A DNA stretch of 64,000 bases from Capnocytophaga sputigena. GTDB lineage: Bacteria; Bacteroidota; Bacteroidia; Flavobacteriales; Flavobacteriaceae. The position numbers and the translations under genes are program-made. The stretch is taken from assembly GCF_900446695.1 (NCBI RefSeq), contig NZ_UAVP01000003.1:783501-847500 (forward strand), in the 5' to 3' direction. Under the pieces are notes generated by a model, which did no database searches, was not told the DNA's origin, and saw nothing but the letters and a program-made list of their open reading frames with translations. Below, piece after piece: positions 33,546-42,541 of this stretch; within the stretch, counting starts at the first letter, position 1; each line of letters starts with the position of its first letter.

Positions 33546-33600
33546 CTGATTATCAGTCGCTTTTTGGTATATTGTAGGGGCGAATGGCAATTCGCCCTCT
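33546..33600. repeat. Dispersed hairpin repeat, copy R2
   Basis: GGGCGAAT (33578-33585), ggca, ATTCGCCC (33590-33597), preceded by 'tctgattatcagtcgctttttggtatattgta'. The arms differ from R1 but remain complementary. Confidence 0.8.
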
Positions 33601-33636
33601 ATAGAAATTCTAAAACAAAAACAAATATTATACATT

Positions 33637-34875
33637 ATGAAAAAACTTATACTTTTACTCCTATTCCCATTAGCCCTGCAAGCACAAGCATTAGTGGAGA
33701 AAACCCCACCCGACTATATCAAAACGATTATTTTCAAAGCCGACGCCAACGACAAGAACCAATTCCCTATCGTGCGCCGTAATGAGTCGTTTAGCTTGCA
33801 GTTCGACGACCTCGGGGGTAATGAGGAGACTTACTACTATAAAATCACCCATTGCAATGCCGATTGGTCTGCCTCTTCTCTGCTGAAAAGCGAATATCTC
33901 AAAGGTATTGATAACCAACCGCTACAACCCGAGAGCAACTCCTATGGCACCCTGCAAGGCTATTCGCATTACCGCCTTACTTTCCCTAACGAACTCACCA
34001 AAATCACTCTTAGTGGCAACTATATGCTCTCTATCACCGATAGTTATGGCACAGAACTCTTTTCACGCCGTTTTGTGCTTTATACCCCCCAAGTAAACGT
34101 ACTCACCGAAGTAAAACGTGCTCGCGATTTGCAATACTTCGATACCCAACAAGTGGTACAGTTCACCATTCGGCAGAAGGATTTCAGACTTGATAATCCC
34201 AATGTAGCAGTGAAAGTAGCTATCCTGCAAAACTACCGTTGGGATACGGCTATCACGGGCGTAAAACCTCAGTATGTGATGGGCAACGACCTCGTGTATC
34301 GCTACGACCGTGAAACGGCTTTCTGGGGTGGCAATGAGTATTTCTATTTCGATAGCAAGGATATACGAGTGCCAGCATCAGGTATTTCGCGTATCGACCG
34401 TAGCAAATGGGTGAACAGCTACCTCTTCCCTAATGTAAGCCGTGCGAGCAATGTCTATACCTATTATCCCGATATCAATGGCGATTTCTTGGTCAGTACG
34501 CTCAACGGAATGAACCCTGCCAACGAAGCCGATTACACCCAAGTGCATTTCGCCTTAGAAGGCAAATCTACTTTTTGGAATAAAGAAGTGTATGTATACG
34601 GCAAGTTCAGTAACTACGAACTCCGCGATGAGTACAAACTCACTTATGACGAAAAAGACGGACTTTTCAAAGGAAAAGTACTTCTTAAACAAGGGTTTTA
34701 CAACTATAAGTTTGCCACCAAATCAGGTAATACTGTTGATTTTAATGAGATAAGTGGTAATTTTCAGCAGACAGAAAACACTTACCTCGTGCTTGTATAC
34801 TACCGCGCTCCTGGCGCTCTCTATGACGAAGTAGTAGGTATCGGCTCTGCCTCTGGCGCAAATATCACTCAATAG
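33637..34875 (+). CDS. Type IX secretion system plug protein (DUF5103)
   Basis: A 412-aa periplasmic protein with a signal peptide (LFPLALQAQA). It belongs to the DUF5103/T9SS plug family, which blocks or gates the SprA translocon pore when it is not engaged by PorV-bound cargo. Typical segments include ITHCNADWSASSLLKSEYL, SYGTLQGYSHYRLTFPNE and VYVYGKFSNYELRDEY, followed by a C-terminal beta domain. The assignment comes from family resemblance. It supports an active T9SS, consistent with the PorP/SprF and type B cargo at 58.5-63.2 kb. Confidence 0.85.
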   Translation: MKKLILLLLFPLALQAQALVEKTPPDYIKTIIFKADANDKNQFPIVRRNESFSLQFDDLGGNEETYYYKITHCNADWSASSLLKSEYLKGIDNQPLQPESNSYGTLQGYSHYRLTFPNELTKITLSGNYMLSITDSYGTELFSRRFVLYTPQVNVLTEVKRARDLQYFDTQQVVQFTIRQKDFRLDNPNVAVKVAILQNYRWDTAITGVKPQYVMGNDLVYRYDRETAFWGGNEYFYFDSKDIRVPASGISRIDRSKWVNSYLFPNVSRASNVYTYYPDINGDFLVSTLNGMNPANEADYTQVHFALEGKSTFWNKEVYVYGKFSNYELRDEYKLTYDEKDGLFKGKVLLKQGFYNYKFATKSGNTVDFNEISGNFQQTENTYLVLVYYRAPGALYDEVVGIGSASGANITQ

Positions 34876-34910
34876 TGACGAGTGACAAATGACGAATTAT
34901 TGTATATCGT

Positions 34911-35030
34911 TACACTTCGCCAAAGTTTTAATTGCTCGTCGTGCTACGACCTTTGGCAAAGTCTATAAATGAAAATCAACTCTTTTAGAGTATGTTGTGT
35001 AGGGGCGTTTTGCAAACACCCACATAAAAC
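34911..35030. repeat. Composite repeat: MITE-like P1 plus hairpin R3
   Basis: P part (about 34912-34962): ACTTCGCCAAAG and CTTTGGCAAAGT ends enclose the inner hairpin GTCGTgctACGAC. The R part follows: 'ctcttttagagtatgttgtgtagg', then GGGCGTTTTGCAAACACCC with one mismatch (35003-35021). The P part is nearly identical to 38106-38157. Confidence 0.75.
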
Positions 35031-35167
35031 AAAACTTTTTAGCCCCCTTTTTTAGATGTTTTTCTCATCAAAAAGTAGCTTTTACGGATTGTTCCCTTCG
35101 GGGTTGTCGGCAATTGCCGAGTAAGTGAGTCGGGGGCAATTGTTAATTATTAATTTTTAATTGTTAA

Positions 35168-36445
35168 TTGGAAAACTTAGCAGAACGTATGCGCCCCACT
35201 TCCCTTGCACAATATGTGGGACAAGAGCACTTAGTAGGAGCTCAAGGGGCTTTGCGCCAACAGATAGAACGCGGTCTTTTGCCATCGCTTATCTTTTGGG
35301 GTCCCCCAGGTACGGGGAAAACCACGTTGGCAAATATCATTGCGCACCAAAGCAACCGCGCTTTCTATACCCTGAGCGCCATTAGTTCAGGGATTAAGGA
35401 TGTGCGTGAAGTAATCGACCAAAGCAAGCAAAGTGGCGGACTCTTTACTACCCAAAACCCTATCGTTTTCATCGATGAAATTCACCGATTTAACAAAACC
35501 CAACAAGATTCCCTCTTGCAGGCTGTCGAAAAAGGTTGGATTACTCTCATTGGAGCAACTACCGAAAACCCCAGTTTTGAGGTGATTCCCGCCTTGCTCT
35601 CTCGTTGCCAAGTGTATATCCTCAAGGCTTTTGAGCGCAAGGATTTAGAACAACTGCTCCACAATGCCATTACCCGAGATGTGATTCTCAAAACCAAAGA
35701 TATCCAACTGCAAGAAACCGAAGCCTTACTAAAACTCTCAGGCGGTGATGGTCGCAAACTGCTCAACACTTTTGAGCTGGTTATAAATGCTACCCCCGAC
35801 GGCGAACCTGTTGTTATTACCAACGATAGTGTATTGCACCTCGTGCAGAAAAACACTGTGCTATACGACAAAACGGGTGAGCAACACTACGATATCATTT
35901 CGGCTTTTATCAAATCGATACGGGGCAGCGACCCCAATGGGGCTGTTTATTGGTTGGCACGAATGATTGAAGGTGGTGAAGATGTGAAGTTTATCGCACG
36001 CCGTATGCTCATTCTCGCTTCGGAAGATATAGGCAATGCGAACCCTACAGCAATGATTTTGGCGAACAACACCTTTCAAGCCGTAACCACTATTGGCTAC
36101 CCCGAGGCGCGTATTATTCTCAGTCAGTGTGCTATATATCTCGCTTCTTCACCTAAGAGCAATGCTTCTTATAAGGCAATCAACAAAGCCCAACAAGTGG
36201 TAAAGCAAACAGGCGACCTCAGCGTGCCTATCCACCTGCGCAATGCCCCTACCAAACTGATGAAAGAACTCGGCTATGGCAAAGACTATCAATACGCTCA
36301 CGATTATGAGAGCAATTTTGCCTTTCAGGATTACCTCCCTGATGAATTGCAAGGAGAAACCTTCTACGAACCCTCCGATAACCCCCGTGAGAATGCCCTA
36401 CGCGACTACCTTAAAAAACTATGGGGCGACCGCTATGGGTATTAA
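35168..36445 (+). CDS. rarA: Replication-associated recombination protein A (AAA ATPase)
   Basis: A 425-aa clamp-loader-like ATPase (MgsA/RarA/WRNIP1 family) acting at stalled forks. Walker A GPPGTGKT is at 45-52, Walker [10 protein letters not shown] is at about 100, and the sensor GATTENPSF follows. The C-terminal tetramerisation domain includes [14 protein letters not shown]. The start is a TTG at 35168 immediately after an in-frame stop. It lies inside a 'ttaattgttaattg' word repeat, because the conserved LAERMRP motif requires a start upstream of ATG 35189. Confidence 0.93.
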   Translation: MENLAERMRPTSLAQYVGQEHLVGAQGALRQQIERGLLPSLIFWGPPGTGKTTLANIIAHQSNRAFYTLSAISSGIKDVREVIDQSKQSGGLFTTQNPIVFIDEIHRFNKTQQDSLLQAVEKGWITLIGATTENPSFEVIPALLSRCQVYILKAFERKDLEQLLHNAITRDVILKTKDIQLQETEALLKLSGGDGRKLLNTFELVINATPDGEPVVITNDSVLHLVQKNTVLYDKTGEQHYDIISAFIKSIRGSDPNGAVYWLARMIEGGEDVKFIARRMLILASEDIGNANPTAMILANNTFQAVTTIGYPEARIILSQCAIYLASSPKSNASYKAINKAQQVVKQTGDLSVPIHLRNAPTKLMKELGYGKDYQYAHDYESNFAFQDYLPDELQGETFYEPSDNPRENALRDYLKKLWGDRYGY

Positions 36446-36463
36446 AGATTAGGAATAAAACAT

Positions 36464-36500
36464 AAAAAAGTTGTCCTCTTTTGAAGAAGGCAACTTTTTT
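36464..36500. terminator. Bidirectional intrinsic terminator
   Basis: AAAAAAGTTG ... CAACTTTTTT with an inner TCTT/AAGA pairing. It lies between the convergent rarA and the secreted protein gene. Confidence 0.8.
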
Positions 36501-36525
36501 CTTTAGGTTATTTTATAATCTCGTA

Positions 36526-37980
36526 CTATTTGCAAGATGAAGTATAATCATCTACTAATTGTATCATACCTTCTTTAGTTAGAGTATTGTATTTGGTTAC
36601 ATCTAATGAAGAACAATTAACGTATTTGCTTAGTATTTTTTGTATTTTCTCAGCACTTTTAGAACCAAAAGTGGCTTTAGTTCCTAAATAAACTGCTTTA
36701 TCAGCTTTTTTAATCTTCAAGTAGTAATCTTCAGGATATTTGCTGTGAGCTAACACGTAGTTTCCGTCCTTTTCATAGAGGATTTCAAAGAACTGAGCAG
36801 CTCCTGAAAGTACATTTAGATCTGAACCTCCGTGAGCAAAAAAGCCATCTTCACTACCTTTTGCTCCTAAGAAACAACGTTCTCCTATGCAGAATTTATT
36901 GCCGTCTTTAGCTTTAAAGTACAAATCTTTTTCTCCTTCTCTTTTGAGTTTCACTGTAGCTCCATAAGAGGTGAGATCGGACATATTTTTATCTTTACCA
37001 ATAATCGCATCTATCGATTGGAATTCAATAGTGATAAGACCTTCTTTTTTATCACCTTTAGCATCTATCACGTAACCCGCAGCATCGTAAATATTTACAG
37101 TTTGCTTTTTAGCTTCTTCTACCTTTGCATTGTTCTGCTCGTTTACAGCATTCTTCTTATCTTCTATGAATTGGTTGAAACGTTCTGTCATATCGCCAAA
37201 AGGGTATCCATTAGCGTACAATCTCTTAACAATGCGCTTGTTAGCATCATTCATTTTTGTTAGCTGACTAAATACAGGGAGTTCTTTTTCATCATAGGTT
37301 TTGATGATGAAAAATTCTTTATCCTTTTGGTTGAAATTATGGTGTTTAGCAGTTGCCACCACATTGCCTTTGCTATCGGTTACTGTAAAGTTGTTGATAA
37401 CAATACCTCCATCGCCAGATTCTTCTTTTCTTTTGATGAAGCCTATCTTCTTGCCATTTTTAACGATTACCTCACCTTCTACCGAAAGATTATCGGCAGT
37501 TGCCAAATTATCTTCAGTTTGATTGGTGTTTTTCTCTTGTTGGAAAATATTATCCCATTTTTCAGAGAAAGGACGATCTGAAGTTTGGAAGAAAGCTGTT
37601 ACTACCGCAGGGTCGATACCTTTTTCGGTAAGTAAGTTCGTCCCCGATTTGTAAACACAATCGATAACGTATTTCTCTCCAGAGAAAGTAAACTTCACTT
37701 TATCAGGAATTTCCACCTCTCTAATCACTCCATTGGCATTAGAGAACTCAATCCAGCGGTGTGGAGCTGTGTTTCCTTGAGCTGTTTCTTCAGTAAGGAA
37801 AGCTCTGAACAGCAAATTGTTAGAAAGATCGCTAAATACGAATTTGCCATCTTTTTTCTCAAACTTAGCAACAGGAGTTCCATCTATTTGGAGTTCTCCT
37901 TTTTTCACTTTGAAACTTTGAGCACAAACATTCATTACTGAAAGTATGGCTACTAAAAACAAGATTTTTATTCTTTTCAT
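36526..37980 (-). CDS. Secreted protein of unknown function
   Basis: A 484-aa protein with a signal peptide (starting MKRIKILFLVAIL, ending VCAQ). The mature part begins with strands typical of periplasmic lipocalin-like domains (SFKVKKGELQIDGTPVAKFEKKDG). A middle region has an Asn/Lys/Glu-rich helix (KKNAVNEQNNAKVEEAKKQ) and the C-terminal third has GNKFCIGERCFLGAKGSEDG. I do not recognise the family. It has its own promoter at 38007-38036; the ATG at 37992 is an alternative start. Confidence 0.75.
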   Translation of the reverse strand: MKRIKILFLVAILSVMNVCAQSFKVKKGELQIDGTPVAKFEKKDGKFVFSDLSNNLLFRAFLTEETAQGNTAPHRWIEFSNANGVIREVEIPDKVKFTFSGEKYVIDCVYKSGTNLLTEKGIDPAVVTAFFQTSDRPFSEKWDNIFQQEKNTNQTEDNLATADNLSVEGEVIVKNGKKIGFIKRKEESGDGGIVINNFTVTDSKGNVVATAKHHNFNQKDKEFFIIKTYDEKELPVFSQLTKMNDANKRIVKRLYANGYPFGDMTERFNQFIEDKKNAVNEQNNAKVEEAKKQTVNIYDAAGYVIDAKGDKKEGLITIEFQSIDAIIGKDKNMSDLTSYGATVKLKREGEKDLYFKAKDGNKFCIGERCFLGAKGSEDGFFAHGGSDLNVLSGAAQFFEILYEKDGNYVLAHSKYPEDYYLKIKKADKAVYLGTKATFGSKSAEKIQKILSKYVNCSSLDVTKYNTLTKEGMIQLVDDYTSSCK

Positions 37981-38006
37981 TTGTAAAAACAATTAAATTA
38001 CAATTG

Positions 38007-38036
38007 CAAATGTATGAATATTTTAGCAACAGACAA
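38007..38036 (-). promoter_or_regulatory. Promoter of the 36526-37980 gene
   Basis: Minus strand: TTG (38034-38036), 19 bp, TACATTTG (38007-38014). Confidence 0.65.
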
Positions 38037-38053
38037 ATAAAATAGTGGTTTGT

Positions 38054-38083
38054 TTGCCAATTGAAAAAAAGTTTATACCTTTG
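38054..38083 (+). promoter_or_regulatory. Promoter of purL
   Basis: TTG (38054-38056), 19-bp spacer, TACCTTTG (38076-38083). The resulting leader of roughly 140 nt contains repeat P2 and the 'ttaattgttaattg' words. Confidence 0.75.
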
Positions 38084-38099
38084 TGCCAATATTGATGTA

Positions 38100-38165
38100 T
38101 CTCTACACTTTGCCAAAGTTTTTAATGGCTCGTCGTGCTACAACTTTTGGCATAGTTGATTAAAG
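38100..38165. repeat. MITE-like palindromic repeat P2
   Basis: The outer arms ACTTTGCCAAA and CTTTTGGCATAGT pair imperfectly, and the inner GTCGTgctacAAC part matches P1 at 34912-34962. It sits in the purL leader. Confidence 0.7.
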
Positions 38166-38229
38166 AAACTATATACTAAATACTACCCCTAATTGTTAAT
38201 TATTAATTGTCAATTGTTAATTGAAAAAG

Positions 38230-41200
38230 ATGCTTCTCTTCTTTAAAAACCCCAAAAACACTATCTATGTGGTAGCTACCGAAGTTACCCTTACTGAGAC
38301 CGACCTCAACAAACTGAAATGGCTGTTTGGCAATGCCCAGCAACTCCCCTCCCCTACCCTTAGTGGTACTTTCATCGGACCCCGTGCAGCGATGATTACC
38401 CCTTGGAGTACCAATGCGGTGGAAATCACCCAAAATATGGACATTCACGGGATTACCCGCATCGAGGAGTTTCACGAGGTAACCGACCCTAATACGCCTT
38501 TCGACCCTATGCTCTTTGAGCGATACAATGGTCTTACTCAAGAGAGCTTTACTATCGACATTCAACCGCAAACAACACTCGAAATCGATGATATCGAGGC
38601 GTATAACCAGCAAGAGGGGCTTGCGCTAAGCACCGAAGAAGTTGTCTACTTAGAAAACTTATCTAAACAATTGGGGCGCAAACTCACCGACTCGGAGGTG
38701 TTTGGTTTCTCACAAATCAACTCCGAACACTGCCGCCATAAAATCTTCAACGGCACTTTTGTTATCGACGGTGAGGAAAAACCTTCTACCCTTTTCAAAC
38801 TTATCAAAAAGACATCACAAGAACACCCTAATAGCATTGTTTCGGCTTATAAGGACAATGTGGCTTTCATCAAAGGGGCTACCGTCGACCAGTTTGCACC
38901 TAAAAGTGCTGATAAACCCGATTTCTACGAGGTGAAACCTTTTGAGGCAGTGCTCTCTCTCAAAGCCGAAACTCACAACTTCCCTACAACCGTAGAGCCT
39001 TTCAACGGGGCTGCTACAGGTTCAGGAGGTGAAATACGTGACCGCTTGGCGGGCGGACAAGGTTCTTTGCCTTTGGCAGGTACGGCGGTATATATGACGG
39101 CTTACCCCCGATTAGAAGAAGACCGCCCTTGGGAAAAAGGAATGGCAGAGCGTAAATGGCTCTACCAAACACCAATAGATATCCTCATCAAAGCCTCTAA
39201 CGGAGCCACCGATTTCGGTAATAAATTCGGTCAACCACTCATTACGGGCTCTCTCTTTACCTTTGAACACGAAGAGGGCGGACGCAAATTAGGCTTTGAT
39301 AAAGTGATTATGCAAGCAGGAGGCGTGGGTTATGCCAAAGCCTCACAAGCCATAAAGCACACCCCACAAGAAGGTGACAAAATAGTTATCTTAGGCGGTG
39401 AAAACTACCGCATAGGTATGGGAGGTGCTGCGGTATCATCTGCCAATACTGGCGCTTTTGGCGCAGGTATCGAGCTCAATGCCGTACAGCGTTCTAACCC
39501 CGAGATGCAAAAACGTGCTGCCAATGCGATTCGCGCAATGGTAGAATCAGACGAGAATCCTATCGTTTCTATACACGACCACGGGGCTGGCGGACACCTC
39601 AACTGTCTTTCAGAACTCATAGAAGAAACCGGTGGTAAAATCGACTTAGACAAACTGCCCGTAGGCGACCCTACCCTATCGGACAAGGAAATTATAGGTA
39701 ATGAATCACAAGAGCGTATGGGATTGGTTTTGCCCAATTCGGCTATTGCTAAACTAAAAACCATTGCCGACCGCGAGCGTGCGCCTATGTACGAAGTGGG
39801 TGTGGTTACCAGCGACAAGCATTTCAGCATTGCCTCTGCAAAAAAAGGTACCCACCCAATGGATTTAGACCTCAGCGCGCTCTTTGGCAGTTCGCCAAAA
39901 ACCGTAATGACCGATGAAACAGTCGTTACTAATTACGAAGAGTTACACTACTATGCAAGTCAGTTACAGAACTATTTGGTACAAGTACTGCAATTAGAAA
40001 GTGTGGCTTGTAAGGACTGGCTTACCAATAAGGTAGACCGTTGTGTAGGGGGCAAAGTCGCCAAACAACAATGTGCAGGCGCACTACAACTCCCTTTGAA
40101 CAACGTAGGGGTTATGGCTTTGGACTATAATGGCAAAGAAGGAATCGCTACCAGTATTGGTCATTCGCCTCTTACGGCACTTATCAGCCCTACCGCAGGC
40201 AGTCGCAATGCTATTGCCGAAGCATTGACAAACATTGTTTGGGCACCACTAAAAGACGGCTTGCAAAGCGTATCGCTATCCGCCAACTGGATGTGGGCGT
40301 GTCGCAATAAAGGAGAAGACGCGCGTTTGTACGAAGCCGTAGAAGCCGCTTCTAATTTTGCGATTGAATTGGGTATCAATATCCCTACCGGTAAAGATTC
40401 CCTATCAATGAAACAAAAATACCCCGATGGTGGTGATGTGATTGCCCCAGGCACGGTGATTATTTCGGCGGCTGCCCATTGTACCGACGTGCAAAAAGTA
40501 GTAGAGCCCGTATTGAAACGCAATGGAGGTAACATTTATTATATCAACTTCTCGGGCGCTCATTTTGAATTAGGAGGTTCGGCTTTTGCCCAAGTATTAA
40601 ACAAAATAGGCGACAAAGCCCCTACCGTAACAGATGCCGAAGGCTTTAAAATAGCTTTCAACGTATTACAATCACTCATAAAAGAAGGTAAAATACAAGC
40701 AGGACACGACATTGGTAGCGGCGGACTTATCACAACGCTTTTAGAGATGTGTTTTGCCGAAAACGATTTAGGAGCTACCATCGATTTGAGCGGACTTTCA
40801 GCCGATGAAGACCTTATCAAAACCCTTTTTGCCGAAAATGCAGGGGTAGTAATTCAAGCTGATAGCAGTGTTGAAGCTACTTTGGAAGAAAACTTCTTAG
40901 AATGGGCTAATATAGGCGAAGTAACTACTTCTCAAGAACTTACCATTCACCATTTCGGTAGAGACTATCATTTCAACATCCCCGAATTGCGCGATGTGTG
41001 GTACCTCACTTCTTACCTATTAGACAAACAACAAACGAAAAACGACAAGGCAACCGAGCGTTATCAAAACTACTCCGAACAGCCTCTACAATACACTTTC
41101 CCAGCGCATTTCACGGGCAAAAAACCCGTACGCCCCGCAGGCAAACGCCCTATAGCGGCAGTGATACGCGAAAAGGGTAGCAATTCCGAGCGCGAAATGG

Positions 41201-41898
41201 CAAATGCCCTTTACTTAGCAGGCTTTGATGTGAAAGACGTACATACTACCGACCTTATCAGCGGACGTGAAACCTTAGAAGATGTACAATTTATAGGGGC
41301 TGTAGGTGGTTTCTCTAACTCCGATGTCTTAGGTAGTGCCAAAGGTTGGGCTGGTGCTTTGCTCTACAACGAGCAAGCTAAAAAAGCGTTAGACAACTTC
41401 TTTGCTCGCCCCGATACCCTTTCGGTAGGTATCTGTAATGGCTGTCAGTTGTTTATGGAGTTAGAAGTCATCAACCCTGAGCACGCAGAGCACGGCAAGA
41501 TGTGGCATAATGATAGTGGCAAGCACGAAAGTGGCTTTGTATCGGTAACTATTCCTGAAAACAACTCGGTGATGCTCTCCACCCTTGCAGGCAGTACTTT
41601 AGGGGTATGGATATCACACGGCGAAGGGAAATTCCACTTGCCATTGGCAGAAGCCGACTACAATATCGTAGGTAAATACGCTTATCAGGAGTACCCTGCC
41701 AATCCTAATGGCTCTGATTACAACACGGCTATGTTATGCGACAAAACAGGGCGACATTTGGTAACGATGCCTCACATAGAGCGTTCGGTTTTCCCTTGGC
41801 AATGGGCATACTATCCGAGTGAAAAAACAGCGGTTAGCCCTTGGTTAGAGGCGTTTATCAATGCCCGCAAGTGGATTGAAGCACGCAATGCCAAATAA
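38230..41898 (+). CDS. purL: Phosphoribosylformylglycinamidine synthase
   Basis: A large single-chain FGAM synthase of 1222 aa that converts FGAR, ATP and glutamine to FGAM in purine synthesis. The N-terminal PurS-like region is followed by the linker motif FGFSQINSEHCRHKIFNG and the two AIRS-like halves (ETHNFPTTVEPFNGAATGSGG, TGKDSLSMKQKYP). A C-terminal class I glutaminase has its nucleophile in GICNGCQLFMELE and SHGEGKF further on. ATG 38230 is preferred to TTG 38221 because MLLFF matches the usual start. It is monocistronic, ending in a strong terminator. Confidence 0.97.
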   Translation: MLLFFKNPKNTIYVVATEVTLTETDLNKLKWLFGNAQQLPSPTLSGTFIGPRAAMITPWSTNAVEITQNMDIHGITRIEEFHEVTDPNTPFDPMLFERYNGLTQESFTIDIQPQTTLEIDDIEAYNQQEGLALSTEEVVYLENLSKQLGRKLTDSEVFGFSQINSEHCRHKIFNGTFVIDGEEKPSTLFKLIKKTSQEHPNSIVSAYKDNVAFIKGATVDQFAPKSADKPDFYEVKPFEAVLSLKAETHNFPTTVEPFNGAATGSGGEIRDRLAGGQGSLPLAGTAVYMTAYPRLEEDRPWEKGMAERKWLYQTPIDILIKASNGATDFGNKFGQPLITGSLFTFEHEEGGRKLGFDKVIMQAGGVGYAKASQAIKHTPQEGDKIVILGGENYRIGMGGAAVSSANTGAFGAGIELNAVQRSNPEMQKRAANAIRAMVESDENPIVSIHDHGAGGHLNCLSELIEETGGKIDLDKLPVGDPTLSDKEIIGNESQERMGLVLPNSAIAKLKTIADRERAPMYEVGVVTSDKHFSIASAKKGTHPMDLDLSALFGSSPKTVMTDETVVTNYEELHYYASQLQNYLVQVLQLESVACKDWLTNKVDRCVGGKVAKQQCAGALQLPLNNVGVMALDYNGKEGIATSIGHSPLTALISPTAGSRNAIAEALTNIVWAPLKDGLQSVSLSANWMWACRNKGEDARLYEAVEAASNFAIELGINIPTGKDSLSMKQKYPDGGDVIAPGTVIISAAAHCTDVQKVVEPVLKRNGGNIYYINFSGAHFELGGSAFAQVLNKIGDKAPTVTDAEGFKIAFNVLQSLIKEGKIQAGHDIGSGGLITTLLEMCFAENDLGATIDLSGLSADEDLIKTLFAENAGVVIQADSSVEATLEENFLEWANIGEVTTSQELTIHHFGRDYHFNIPELRDVWYLTSYLLDKQQTKNDKATERYQNYSEQPLQYTFPAHFTGKKPVRPAGKRPIAAVIREKGSNSEREMANALYLAGFDVKDVHTTDLISGRETLEDVQFIGAVGGFSNSDVLGSAKGWAGALLYNEQAKKALDNFFARPDTLSVGICNGCQLFMELEVINPEHAEHGKMWHNDSGKHESGFVSVTIPENNSVMLSTLAGSTLGVWISHGEGKFHLPLAEADYNIVGKYAYQEYPANPNGSDYNTAMLCDKTGRHLVTMPHIERSVFPWQWAYYPSEKTAVSPWLEAFINARKWIEARNAK

Positions 41899-41952
41899 AA
41901 ATGGTAAAGAAAATCTTAAAAAAATAAGTGCTTTAAGTATTAAAATTACGCT

Positions 41953-41980
41953 AAAAAGGGGCTTTGTGAGCCCCTTTTAT
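41953..41980 (+). terminator. purL terminator
   Basis: AAAAGGGGCT, loop ttgtg, AGCCCCTTTT, about 60 bp after the stop codon. Confidence 0.9.
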
Positions 41981-42010
41981 ATTAAACTTTTGTTAAACTT
42001 AAAAATACAC

Positions 42011-42040
42011 TTGACAGGTACTGTTTTATTCGTACCTTTG
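42011..42040 (+). promoter_or_regulatory. Orphan consensus promoter for the candidate small RNA
   Basis: TTGAC (42011-42015) and TACCTTTG (42033-42040) with exactly 19 bp between TTG and TA. No plus-strand gene follows within range. Confidence 0.8.
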
Positions 42041-42045
42041 CATCG

Positions 42046-42155
42046 CAATGAGGGTGGTAGCTCATTGTAAACTTCAAATAATAGTTTTCATAATTTAAAG
42101 TTTTGGTTGGTTAATGAAGAAGTCCGATAAAAGAATTATCGGACTTTCTTTTTTT
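42046..42155 (+). ncRNA. Candidate structured small RNA
   Basis: The expected transcript starts at about 42045-42047 and opens with the perfect hairpin CAATGAG (42046-42052), loop ggtggtag, CTCATTG (42061-42067). An AT-rich single-stranded part of about 50 nt follows. It ends in an intrinsic terminator with arms AAGTCCGATAA and TTATCGGACTT (42120-42130/42136-42146) and a T-rich tail. It overlaps the 3' end of the minus-strand ORF at 42095-42340, so it could act as an antisense RNA. A 16-codon ORF beginning at 42048 inside the first hairpin is the main alternative (leader peptide). I know of no matching RNA family. Confidence 0.55.
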
Positions 42156-42340
42156 AATTCTTGTAGCACTTTTTCTAAGTGAGTTTGCTCATTGTATTCA
42201 AAATAGAGTTCTTCTTCATAAGCTAATCTACTTATAGAAAAATATTGCTCTTTATTTATAAAGACTATTTGCAAAAGCTCTCCCCAAGACGCACGAGGGT
42301 TGAGGTTGATTTCTTCACAAGTAAAAAATAAGGTGTTCAT
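42095..42340 (-). CDS. Small protein of unknown function
   Basis: An 81-aa soluble ORF starting MNTLFFTCEEINLNPRASWG with an acidic centre (AYEEELYFEYNEQTHLEKVL) and ending in FFINQPKL. No family is recognised. A minus-strand -7 box TATCTTTG at 42443-42450 could drive it with a leader of about 100 nt. Its last 17 codons are the reverse complement of the candidate small RNA, including the terminator hairpin. Confidence 0.6.
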   Translation of the reverse strand: MNTLFFTCEEINLNPRASWGELLQIVFINKEQYFSISRLAYEEELYFEYNEQTHLEKVLQELKKESPIILLSDFFINQPKL

Positions 42341-42442
42341 TATGTCTTAAATTATTTTATAGTTTTCAGTACTATCGGTTATAAACTGAACATTTGGATT
42401 CTGTGTTCATACTGCAATACTCATAATTCTATTATTTTTTGA

Positions 42443-42450
42443 CAAAGATA
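42443..42450 (-). promoter_or_regulatory. -7 box ahead of the 42095-42340 gene
   Basis: TATCTTTG on the minus strand. No TTG is found at the right distance, so only a partial promoter is supported. Confidence 0.4.
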
Positions 42451-42469
42451 CAACTTTTAAACTTTATTT

Positions 42470-42541
42470 TCTACCCCCTGAAACCTGAAATCTGTGCCCT
42501 GAAACCTAGCACCTGAAACCTGACACCTACCCCCTATCCCC
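42470..42541. repeat. Intergenic word repeat (aggtttcagg / gggatagggggtagg type)
   Basis: On the minus strand, runs of 'aggtgtcaggtttcaggtgctaggtttcagg' follow tdk and encode its last codons. It is the same family as 2056-2098. Confidence 0.75.

Noticed and set aside
38084..38229. Purine riboswitch in the purL leader
   Set aside because: The leader consists of the P2 repeat and 'ttaattg' words. No purine aptamer core or PRPP/ppGpp-type pairing could be recognised.
42041..42070. tRNA-like D-arm (GGTGGTAGCTCA)
   Set aside because: No acceptor stem, anticodon arm or TTC arm is found around it. The hairpin is explained by simple CAATGAG/CTCATTG pairing.
42048..42098. 16-codon ORF inside the candidate small RNA
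   Set aside because: No downstream plus-strand gene exists for it to regulate as a leader peptide, and its start is buried in the 5' hairpin. It was kept only as an alternative explanation.
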